Shown in pieces: positions 7,353-14,541 of a stretch of 20,087 nucleotides of DNA. This stretch comes from DASRCB01 sp035653295 (lineage in GTDB: Bacteria > Acidobacteriota > Terriglobia > Bryobacterales > Bryobacteraceae), in the NCBI GenBank assembly GCA_035653295.1, contig DASRCB010000044.1, positions 1 through 20,087 of the forward strand, given 5' to 3'. The notes beneath the pieces are model-generated. The model was not told the origin of the DNA, ran no database searches, and worked only from the letters and a program-made list of their open reading frames with translations. Each line of letters opens with the position of its first letter. Within the stretch, counting starts at the first letter, position 1. The position numbers and the translations under genes were made by a program.

Positions 7353-9217
7353 ACGCGCGTGCTGCTGTCGCGGTGGCCGCCTGCGGATCGCTGCTGCTGA
7401 ACCTGTGCGCGCAGGAGCCGCAGATTCGGGTGGACGGGCCGGCGGTCCCCGTGTTCATCAGGCCGTGGTCGCAGGCGCACGTGCCTCCGGTGCGGCTGAG
7501 TAACTCGAATCATCTGCACGATCTGATTCGCGCCGGGAAACTGTATCTCACGGTTCAGGACGCGATCGCGGTGGCCATCGAGAACAACCTGGATCTGGAG
7601 GTGGATCGCTACGGGCCCCTGGTGTCGGACTGGGCGGTAGAGCGCGCGGAGGCGGGCGGCACTCTGCCCGGTGTTCCGAGCGGCAATTCTCAGATTGGCC
7701 AGGTGGCCAGCGGGCAGGGTGTGGAAGGCAGTCAGCGAGCTGCCGGTGTGTCGGGCGGTGGAGGCGGCGGAACCGGGCGCACGGGCGGCGCGATCATTTC
7801 GCAGATCGGTCCTGTAACACCGAATCTGGATCCCGTGCTGCGCAACGTTACTGTCTTTTCGCACACCACGACACCGCAGGAGAATGCCGTCCAGAGCCAG
7901 GTCACGGCCCTGGTCGATACGACTCATATCTACTCGACGACACTGCAGCAGGGGCTCATTACCGGCGGCAACGTGCAGCTGACGGACAACGAATCGTATC
8001 TCAAGCAGAACGCGCCCACCGACGTTTTGAACCCGTCCGTCGCTCCCGTGCTCCAGTTGTACATTCAACACCCGCTGGCGAACGGGTTTGGGGTGGCGGT
8101 GAACAGCCGCTTCATTCGCGTGGCGAAGAACAACGCCGCCGCGGCGCGTTTTACCTTTCAATCGCAACTGCTCAATCTGGTTTCCAATGTCCTGAATCTC
8201 TATTGGGACCTGGTGAGCGACCACGAAGACTTGAAAACTCGGCAGCACGCCGCCGACATGGCGCAGAAGTTTTACGAGGACACGAAGACGGAGATCGGTC
8301 TGGGCGTGCTTCCGCGCGTGGATATATACGCGGCGGAAGCGGAAGCCGCCACGCGAAAGCGGGAACTCACTCTGTCGGCGGCGGCCATCCGACAGCAGGA
8401 AAACCTGCTGAAGAACGCGCTCAGCCGCAACGGCATGCAGGATCCGCTGGTGGACAGCGCGGAGGTGGTTCCGCTGGACAGCATCCAGGTCGCGGCGGCT
8501 GACGATCTGGCGCCGTTGCGAACTCTGGTAGAGACGGCGATGGCGAAGCGGCCCGACCTGGCGGTGACGCGGCTGAACGGACAGAGCGCGGAGATTTCGG
8601 CGCTCGGCACCCGGAGCGGGGTTCTGCCGAATATCCAGGTCTTCGCATCCGCTTACAACAGCGGTCTTGCCGGAACGCCCAATCCGCAGGCGGGCCAGGC
8701 AGATCCTTACTTCGTCGGCGGCTACGGGACGGCGCTGGGCCAGGTTTTCCGCCGTAACTTTCCCAATCAGAACGTTGGCGGCTACATCGTGGGGCGATTT
8801 GGGAATCACATCAGCCAGGGCGACTACGGCATCGACCAGCTTCAACTGCAGCAAACGACGCTCACGGGCCGGCGGGAACTGAACCAGCTGGTAGTGGACA
8901 TATCCAATTACGTTGTCGCTCTGCGCCAGGCGCGTTCCAGATACTCAGCCGCCGTGGACACGCGGAAGCTGCAGCAGGAGTTGCTGCAGAAGACACAGCA
9001 GTCGTTCTCGCTGGGAACGGCAACGCTCAACGACATCATCGTGGTGCAGCGGGCGCTGGCCGCGGCGGAAACGGCGGAGGTGGCGACGCTGGCCACTTAC
9101 AGTCATGCCCGCGTGTCGCTGGATCAGGTGCTGGGAGAAACTCTGGAGAAGAACCACGTCTCCGTTGGCGCGGCATTCGACGGGCGTGGTCCGATCGGGC
9201 CGCCGGCGCACCAGTAG
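7349..9217 (+). CDS. TolC-family outer-membrane protein, second of a tandem pair
   Basis: 622 residues. The ATG at 7349 overlaps the stop of the preceding gene as ATGA, which indicates translational coupling and matched amounts. The signal peptide is MNARAAVAVAACGSLLLNLC followed by AQEP. The cysteine is not in a proper lipobox, so ordinary cleavage is likelier than lipidation. It is clearly a paralogue of its neighbour: LYLTVQDAIAVAIENNLDLEVDRY, NLYWDLVSDHEDLKTRQHA, NLLKNALSRNGM, YFVGGYGTALGQVFRRNFPNQ and YSHARVSLDQVLGETLEKNH all have counterparts in the first protein. It too has a glycine-rich insert (VSGGGGGGTGRTGGAIISQIG). Function is outer-membrane duct, partner unknown. The pair may assemble together or serve different pumps encoded elsewhere. 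It ends 8 bases from the convergent dehydrogenase gene. Confidence 0.9.
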   Translation: MNARAAVAVAACGSLLLNLCAQEPQIRVDGPAVPVFIRPWSQAHVPPVRLSNSNHLHDLIRAGKLYLTVQDAIAVAIENNLDLEVDRYGPLVSDWAVERAEAGGTLPGVPSGNSQIGQVASGQGVEGSQRAAGVSGGGGGGTGRTGGAIISQIGPVTPNLDPVLRNVTVFSHTTTPQENAVQSQVTALVDTTHIYSTTLQQGLITGGNVQLTDNESYLKQNAPTDVLNPSVAPVLQLYIQHPLANGFGVAVNSRFIRVAKNNAAAARFTFQSQLLNLVSNVLNLYWDLVSDHEDLKTRQHAADMAQKFYEDTKTEIGLGVLPRVDIYAAEAEAATRKRELTLSAAAIRQQENLLKNALSRNGMQDPLVDSAEVVPLDSIQVAAADDLAPLRTLVETAMAKRPDLAVTRLNGQSAEISALGTRSGVLPNIQVFASAYNSGLAGTPNPQAGQADPYFVGGYGTALGQVFRRNFPNQNVGGYIVGRFGNHISQGDYGIDQLQLQQTTLTGRRELNQLVVDISNYVVALRQARSRYSAAVDTRKLQQELLQKTQQSFSLGTATLNDIIVVQRALAAAETAEVATLATYSHARVSLDQVLGETLEKNHVSVGAAFDGRGPIGPPAHQ

Positions 9218-9225
9218 CCCGGCGC

Positions 9226-10176
9226 TCAGGGTCGCAGCAGCACTTTGAGCACACCGTTTTCAGCGGCGCGCTCGAAGGCCCGTTCCGCCTGGGAAAGCGG
9301 GAACTCGTCGGTGATCATCCGGTCGACGCGCACGCTCCCGGCGCGCAGCAGTTTCAGAGCAGGCTCGAAGCGGCCGCAGCGGGAGCCCACGAGCGTGATT
9401 TCGTCGACGATGACCGGCGCAGTATCCAGCGGGACGAGACCGTGAACGGTGGATTTCAGGACCACGGTCCCGCGCGGGCGAGTCATGCTTACGGCCTGGG
9501 CCAGTCCATCGCGCGAACCGGTCGCGTCCACTACATACTCGAAGTGTTTCCGCGGAAGCTTTGAGGCGATGCGGGTCTCGATGCCGGCCGCTTCGGATAT
9601 CCGCAGCTTCTCGCGATGGCGGCCGTACTGAATCACGCGCGCGCCGTGGGCGTGCAGAACCTGCGCGACAAGCAAGCCGAGCTTGCCATCGCCAAGCACC
9701 GCCACTTCTTTGTGCCGGGGAATGCGGACCTGATCGAGAATCTCGCAGGCGGCGGCCAGCGGCTCGGTAAAAACGGCCTCTTCGGTGCGCAGAGAGGCGG
9801 GCACAACGCGCAGATTGCGTTCGGGGAGCGTGAGCAACTCACGAAACGCGCCGGGTCGCCTGACGATACCGAGCACGGTGCGATGTGGGCAATGGCGGCC
9901 GAGATCGCGCGCGCACCACTCGCATTTGGCGCAGGCGACGTTGATTTCTCCGACGACACGCTTGCCGAGGAGCGCGCCGGAGTCGGACTCAACCACTTCG
10001 CCGACGAATTCGTGTCCCGGCGTGCCGCTGAACCCGTAGTAACCACGCTGGAGTTCCAGATCGGTGTTACAGATGCCGGCGGCAAGCATACGAATGAGCG
10101 CGAAGCCCTCGGGACGCTTCGGGCGAGCGACGCTCCGAACGCTTACTCGGCCGCCTTCGAGGTGAACCGCCTTCAT
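9226..10176 (-). CDS. Zinc-dependent medium-chain (MDR) alcohol-dehydrogenase-like oxidoreductase
   Basis: The ATG at 10176 is preferred because MKAVHLEGGRVSVRSVARPK is a normal MDR beginning. An ATG at 10254 would add 26 arginine-rich residues without family resemblance and overlap the upstream gene. 316 residues, slightly short for the family. Catalytic zinc ligands are visible in AGICNTD (Cys36) and TPGHEFVGEV (His55, Glu56). The structural zinc lobe is complete as CAKCEWCARDLGRHC (Cys82, 85, 88, 96). The nucleotide-binding fold begins around VAVLGDGKLGLLVAQVLHAHG, and DATGSRDGL follows. It should oxidise an alcohol or reduce a carbonyl with NAD(P); the substrate cannot be read. It is cytosolic. 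It follows the flavoprotein gene by 70 bases on the same strand and may be the last gene of a SecA-led operon. Confidence 0.88.
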   Translation of the reverse strand: MKAVHLEGGRVSVRSVARPKRPEGFALIRMLAAGICNTDLELQRGYYGFSGTPGHEFVGEVVESDSGALLGKRVVGEINVACAKCEWCARDLGRHCPHRTVLGIVRRPGAFRELLTLPERNLRVVPASLRTEEAVFTEPLAAACEILDQVRIPRHKEVAVLGDGKLGLLVAQVLHAHGARVIQYGRHREKLRISEAAGIETRIASKLPRKHFEYVVDATGSRDGLAQAVSMTRPRGTVVLKSTVHGLVPLDTAPVIVDEITLVGSRCGRFEPALKLLRAGSVRVDRMITDEFPLSQAERAFERAAENGVLKVLLRP

Positions 10177-10246
10177 GCGGCGCGGCCCGCCTCGCGCGCC
10201 TTCGGAGCGCCGATTACGGAGAGAATCATTCCGCTCGAGATCGTGA

Positions 10247-11656
10247 TCACGCACTCTCGTGAATGGCCTTCGCCACGCGGTTTGCGCTGCGTGTGGCCGC
10301 TTCCTGGCCCCAGTTCAGGTTGTCGCAGTAAGCCCCGGCGAAATGCACCCGGCCCTCCGGCTCGATCAGCGCCGGCCAGAACCGCTCCAGTTGCCCCGGG
10401 CGATACGTCATCGTTTCGCAGACGGAAGCCCACGGGTCCCGCGACCAGTCAATGACGGTCGCGTTCTCGATGGTGTCCAGCCTGCCGGGATAATGCGCGC
10501 GGAATGTGTTGAGCGCCGCCTCCGCTTTCACGCCCGGCTCGGCCGTGCCGACGATCAGGCCGCGGTGGGTGTTCACATCGTCGGCCATGGACCAGATATG
10601 GGACAGCGTCGACTGGTGAAACTCGATGTTGAGGCTGACCTTCTCCTCGCGCCAGAACTTCGTGCGCGACTGAAGGACCGGCCGTGTGGCCGAATAATAG
10701 GGCACGTTCTCGACGGCCCACCGCTTGGCGTCGGGCCACGCGGGCTCGACCGGAATTCGGCGCAGCATGACCGCGGAGATCGCGGACACCAGGTAGTCGG
10801 CGTCCAGCTGCCTGGATTTGCCGAACTCGGTGTACTCGACGGTAACGCCGGAGTCGCCTCGGCGGATCTTGGTCAGCGGGCAGCCCAGGCGGACGCGGTC
10901 GCCGAGGTGTTGCGCGAAAGTTTCGGGAAGCCGGCTGTTGCCGCCTATGAGGCGAAAGACCTGCGTGGGCCACAACGGGACGCCGCGCCGCTTCAGGATG
11001 GCGGCGTGCCACACCACGTGCAGCGCGGAGCCACTGCCGCCGGCGAAACGGATGGCCGCGGGCGACGCGCCTTCGCGCACCAGCAGGTCGGTCATGCTGA
11101 TCGCGTCGAGGCTATTGAGACCGGCGCTGAAGGGCTTGTATTCATCGGCGAACGCACTGGTGAATTTATCGAGGTAGAGCGAGGGGAGGTCGGTCCAGTG
11201 ATGCCGGCGCAGGAACTCGATCTCGCGCTGGTTGAAGCCCAGCGCGGAGAGGACGGCCGGGTCGGCGAGCTCCTCTTCCGAATACATGCGGTCGTTGATC
11301 CAGCGGAGCATGTGCTCGCGCCGGTGGTCCTGCATATAGGGCAGGTTGAACTCGCGGACGTATCCCCAGTAGAGATCGTAACCGGGTTTGGTGAACTGCT
11401 CCGCGCCGGCATCGACGTAGAGTCCATCGGCAAGCCCATCGCGCACGGTGCGGACGTGTCCGCCCACCCGGCCGGAAGCCTCGAGGACGGTGACCTCGTG
11501 CCCGCGCTTCATGAGTTCGTACCCGCAGCAGAGCCCGGCAATTCCGCCGCCGGCGATCACCACCCGTTTGGGATTCGCGGCCTGGGTGCGTTGCGGCGCA
11601 AGCGCGAGGCCCGCGCCGATGGCAAGCACGTTGCGGCGGCTAATTGCGGTGTCCAT
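10247..11656 (-). CDS. Tat-exported FAD-dependent amine-oxidase-like oxidoreductase
   Basis: 469 residues. The N-terminus MDTAISRRNVLAIGAGLALA with QRTQA shows a twin-arginine signal (SRRNVL) and an Ala-x-Ala-like cleavage site near residue 26, so the folded flavoprotein is predicted to be exported. The FAD Rossmann motif is VVIAGGGIAGLCCGYELMKR (Gly36, 37, 38, 41), followed by EVTVLEASGRVGGHVRT, the flavin amine-oxidase/protoporphyrinogen-oxidase hallmark. Near the C-terminus, EGRVHFAGAYCDNLNWGQEA (about 436-455) is the second FAD-contact motif of this superfamily. Length suits the amino-oxidase family. The substrate (amine, carotenoid-like or porphyrinogen) cannot be decided. The start is 27 bases after the SecA-paralogue stop on the same strand, suggesting co-transcription. 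No good Shine-Dalgarno sequence precedes it. Confidence 0.87.
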   Translation of the reverse strand: MDTAISRRNVLAIGAGLALAPQRTQAANPKRVVIAGGGIAGLCCGYELMKRGHEVTVLEASGRVGGHVRTVRDGLADGLYVDAGAEQFTKPGYDLYWGYVREFNLPYMQDHRREHMLRWINDRMYSEEELADPAVLSALGFNQREIEFLRRHHWTDLPSLYLDKFTSAFADEYKPFSAGLNSLDAISMTDLLVREGASPAAIRFAGGSGSALHVVWHAAILKRRGVPLWPTQVFRLIGGNSRLPETFAQHLGDRVRLGCPLTKIRRGDSGVTVEYTEFGKSRQLDADYLVSAISAVMLRRIPVEPAWPDAKRWAVENVPYYSATRPVLQSRTKFWREEKVSLNIEFHQSTLSHIWSMADDVNTHRGLIVGTAEPGVKAEAALNTFRAHYPGRLDTIENATVIDWSRDPWASVCETMTYRPGQLERFWPALIEPEGRVHFAGAYCDNLNWGQEAATRSANRVAKAIHESA

Positions 11657-11683
11657 AGGAACGAAGTCTATCAGGGGCGACCA

Positions 11684-13825
11684 TCATTGCCCGCGCGCGG
11701 CGAGGCGCCGAAGTCCGCGTACGACGCGTTCCGTCCACGATCCGAACGGCTGGTCGGTCATTAGATAAGTCCACACAGCGCCGCGCTCGCGCGGGTCGGC
11801 CGCGGTCCCGGACTCGAATGCGGCCACCCGTTGTGCGATTTCCTCCGGCAGCGTTCGCTCGAGCTCGGAAAAGGCGCGATGAATAAACTGGGCGTACTCG
11901 TAATACGCATCGCGGCGGTCCAGCGACAGTCCGGGCGCCCCGGCGAGGCCCCAGTCGAGCCACCGCAGACCGGAGCGAAACTCGGCAATGCCGGCCAGGT
12001 AATCGGCCCACAGATCGTCGATGGCGCGCAGGGTGATGACCCGCTCGACTTCTGACGCGCAGGCCGTGCGGCCCTCCAGAACATCCTGGCGATACGCGTG
12101 AATGCGGGCGCGCTGACCTTCCACCGGCAGTTCGTATTTGCGGAGGAACAGCCGGGCGTCGAGGGTGCGGCCTTCCACGAGCCTCTGCACGGTGTCGGGA
12201 TCGCGGCCGAGCGCGGGATTGAGGTCGCCGTATCTCACCATCAGGTCGTCCTCGTTGGAAACGAAGAACCTGGACCGCCCGGGATCTCCCTGCCTTCCGG
12301 CGCGTCCGCGAAGCTGGTCGTCGATGCGCCGGCTCTCGTGTTTCTGCATGCCGATCACATACAGACCACCGAGCTCGGCCACGCCTTCGCCTAAGCGGAT
12401 ATCCGTGCCGCGGCCGGCCATGTTGGTGGAGATGGTGACGGCGCCTCGCTCCCCCGCCCGCGCGACGATTGCCGCTTCGAGTTCGTCGTTTCGCGCATTG
12501 AGCACCTGATGCGGAACTCCGTCCAGCATTCGGCTGAGATGCTCGGATTCCGCCACGCTCCCTGTCCCTGCCAGCACTGGCTGGCCGGCCGCGTGCGCCC
12601 GCCGGATCTCCTGGAGTACGGCGCGTTCCTTCTCCTGCCTCGTCTGAAACACGAGATCCGGTTCATCGGTGCGGATCACCGGCCGATTTGTCGGAATGGT
12701 TTCGATGCCAAGGCCGTACATCTTCTCGAATTCGAGCGCCTGCGTCCGGGCCGTTCCGGTCATGCCGCAGACCCGCGGATAGAGCGCGATCAGGTGCTGG
12801 AGCGTAACCGAACCAAGAATCCTGCCCTGGCGTTTCGCGGCGACTCCTTCCCGGATCTCGATCGCCGTATGCAGCCCCGCCGGCCAGCGGCGGTTCTGTG
12901 CGATGCGCCCCTTGAACTCATCCACCATCTCCACCGCGCCGTTCTTAACGACGTAGTCCACGTCGCGGCGAAGCAGAGCGTGCGCATGCAGCGAATCCTG
13001 CACCGCGGTCAGCAGGCGAACGTTGCTCTCGTCGTACAGATTCCCGCACCCAAACGCCTGTTCCACAGCGACGATGCCGGCGTCGGTGAGGGCCACGTTC
13101 CGAGCGATGGCATCGACGGTCCAGTGCCGCACCGGCTCGAGACGGCGCACCACCTGGTCGGCGGCATACGCGACGGCGCTGTCGTCATCGTCTCCGCCGG
13201 CGATTACCAGCGGAATACGAGCTTCGTCGATGAGGGTGGAATCCACTTCATCGATCACCGCGGCGGCGAAGGGCCGATGGACCTGGTCGTCGGGGCGCAG
13301 CGCCAGGCGATCGCGGAGAAAGTCGAAGCCGATCTCGTTCGCGGTGGCATAGGTAATGTCGCAGGCGTAAGCGGCGCGGCGTTCGGCTGCGCTCATAGCC
13401 TGCTGGATGCAGCCGACGGAAAGGCCGAGAAAGCGATAGATTTGGCCCATCCAGGAAGCATCGCGGCGGGCGAGGTAATCGTTTACGGTCATGACGTGCA
13501 CGCCGTTTCCAGCGCGCGCATAGTATGCGACGGCGGGTACGGCGGCCAGAGTTTTCCCTTCCCCGGTTTTCATTTCGGCGATGTTGCCCCGGCCCAGGGC
13601 GAGGGCGCCGAGCAACTGAACGTCGAACATGTCCAGCGCCAGGACGCGCGAGGCGATGACGCAGGTCACCGCGAGGATGGGGATGAGTTCCGTTGCCTGA
13701 TGCGCCACGGCGCGCAGGTCATGATCCGATAAACGCCTGTAATCTGCTTCCATGGCGCGGATGCGCTCAATGCTCGAGCGATCTCCCTGCCCACGCCTGA
13801 ATATGCGATCGAGGAAATGACGCAT
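11684..13825 (-). CDS. secA: SecA-family preprotein translocase ATPase, short paralogue without C-terminal zinc tail
   Basis: 713 residues; the start at 13825 is supported by AGGAG (13831-13835) 5 bases upstream. All SecA motor motifs are present: Walker A EMKTGEGKT (about 84-92), TVNDYLARRDASWMG, Walker B DEVDSTLIDEAR (about 192-203), GMTGTA (about 354-359), TNMAGRGTDIRLGEG and HESRRIDDQLRGRAGRQGDPG (about 496-516). Housekeeping SecA is usually longer, around 850-950 residues, and ends in a cysteine-rich zinc-binding SecB/lipid tail. This protein ends ERVVRGLRRLAARGQ and lacks it. The segment before Walker A is also shorter than usual (DLRAVAHQATELIPILAVT). It is therefore probably an accessory SecA-like motor rather than the essential one, although only its absence or presence elsewhere in the genome would show that. 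It begins the run leading into the Tat flavoprotein and the dehydrogenase. Confidence 0.88.
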   Translation of the reverse strand: MRHFLDRIFRRGQGDRSSIERIRAMEADYRRLSDHDLRAVAHQATELIPILAVTCVIASRVLALDMFDVQLLGALALGRGNIAEMKTGEGKTLAAVPAVAYYARAGNGVHVMTVNDYLARRDASWMGQIYRFLGLSVGCIQQAMSAAERRAAYACDITYATANEIGFDFLRDRLALRPDDQVHRPFAAAVIDEVDSTLIDEARIPLVIAGGDDDDSAVAYAADQVVRRLEPVRHWTVDAIARNVALTDAGIVAVEQAFGCGNLYDESNVRLLTAVQDSLHAHALLRRDVDYVVKNGAVEMVDEFKGRIAQNRRWPAGLHTAIEIREGVAAKRQGRILGSVTLQHLIALYPRVCGMTGTARTQALEFEKMYGLGIETIPTNRPVIRTDEPDLVFQTRQEKERAVLQEIRRAHAAGQPVLAGTGSVAESEHLSRMLDGVPHQVLNARNDELEAAIVARAGERGAVTISTNMAGRGTDIRLGEGVAELGGLYVIGMQKHESRRIDDQLRGRAGRQGDPGRSRFFVSNEDDLMVRYGDLNPALGRDPDTVQRLVEGRTLDARLFLRKYELPVEGQRARIHAYRQDVLEGRTACASEVERVITLRAIDDLWADYLAGIAEFRSGLRWLDWGLAGAPGLSLDRRDAYYEYAQFIHRAFSELERTLPEEIAQRVAAFESGTAADPRERGAVWTYLMTDQPFGSWTERVVRGLRRLAARGQ

Positions 13826-13972
13826 AATGTCTCCTGTTTTTGGCTGTTCCTGGTAGCTATCGATTGCTGATCTGCCGTATCCGAACGTTCTTTACGCTCG
13901 ATCGTGGTCGCGGTCATAGCTGAGCGACCCGCAAGCGGTTAGAGGCGATTTCAGATACGCGACAGGGGAGGA

Positions 13973-14290
13973 TTACAGCGCGGGAGGAGGGCGTTGAAAC
14001 AGGGCTGGATCGAAGCCGGCGCGAGCGTGATAAACCGGCGCCCAGCGCGTGAGCCGAATGGCGGCGGCATCACCATGGCCCGCAGGTTTGGAGCGAAGAT
14101 CGGAAACCTCTGTTATGGTCCGGTGACATTGGTCCACCCACACGACGACGGCGGGCGGGCGAGGGTTCGCGATAACCGGGGAGGAAACGGCGGATGCCCC
14201 GGCCAGCGCCAGCAGAACGGCGAGCAGGACCTTTGCGCAGCGCGGCTTCACCTGGGGGAAGTATGACATATTCGTTGCCGAAACCGCCAT
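13973..14290 (-). CDS. Possible small exported protein (doubtful)
   Basis: 105 residues. The frame reads with a signal-peptide-like N-terminus: after M8 (base 14269) come PRCAKVLLAVLLALAGASAV and a cleavage-like SSPVIA-N. The remainder (VVVWVDQCHRTITEVSDLRS, then GDAAAIRLTRWAPVYHARAG) is not a family I recognise. A weak GGGATG lies 4 bases before the ATG at 14290; the ATG at 14269 has no ribosome site. It is on the same strand as secA and upstream of it by about 150 bases. The signal-peptide character and the lack of any better gene here favour a real gene, but GC-rich DNA opens such frames by chance, and an opposite-strand frame of similar length exists. Confidence 0.4.
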   Translation of the reverse strand: MAVSATNMSYFPQVKPRCAKVLLAVLLALAGASAVSSPVIANPRPPAVVVWVDQCHRTITEVSDLRSKPAGHGDAAAIRLTRWAPVYHARAGFDPALFQRPPPAL

Positions 14291-14353
14291 TCACATCCCG
14301 GAAAATGGAATCCGCGTTTTGGAAATTGCGACTGGCGGCCTGCCGCGACCCGT

Positions 14354-14383
14354 CTAACGCGGCATAACACGAGCTAACGCGTG
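14354..14383 (+). repeat. Three 10-bp phased imperfect repeats nTAACnCGnn (possible regulator site)
   Basis: CTAACGCGGC (14354), ATAACACGAG (14364) and CTAACGCGTG (14374) follow one another with an exact 10-base period, which places them on one face of the helix. An inverted CGTTAG occurs at 14442-14447. They lie about 160-190 bases before the TonB-receptor start. Phased direct repeats of this kind are typical binding sites of winged-helix regulators; the assignment to any regulator is inference. Confidence 0.4.
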
Positions 14384-14541
14384 GATTTCGGAGGGATTGC
14401 ATATCCTCGCCGCTCACCGGAGACCATGCCGCGACTTAGCCCGTTAGATGCTCGTGACGGGTCGAATACCGGCGCGGATGCCCTCACGAGGCAAGCACCG
14501 CGGCTCACGGTGGCTGCTAACCTGCATCCACTGCGCGCCAT

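Larger units (their letters stand above)
13826..14541. other. Long, mostly non-coding gap between secA paralogue and TonB receptor
   Basis: The 716 bases separate two divergently transcribed genes. They hold the SecA ribosome site (13831-13835), one doubtful minus-strand ORF (13973-14290) and the phased repeats at 14354-14383. No clear -35/-10 pair was found for either gene. An open frame beginning at 13917 on the minus strand merely runs into secA in another frame and is not taken as a gene. Confidence 0.6.

Noticed and set aside
7340..8854. 504-codon minus-strand open frame
   Set aside because: Antisense to the second TolC-like gene; low-complexity arginine/histidine-rich translation, no ribosome site, no recognisable domain.
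10259..11764. 501-codon plus-strand open frame
   Set aside because: Antisense to the flavoprotein gene, whose FAD motifs clearly mark the minus strand as coding.
12509..13732. 407-codon plus-strand open frame
   Set aside because: Antisense to the SecA motor domain; no motif.
13666..13917. Small minus-strand gene overlapping the secA start
   Set aside because: Most of it is secA read in another frame, and its own start has no ribosome site.
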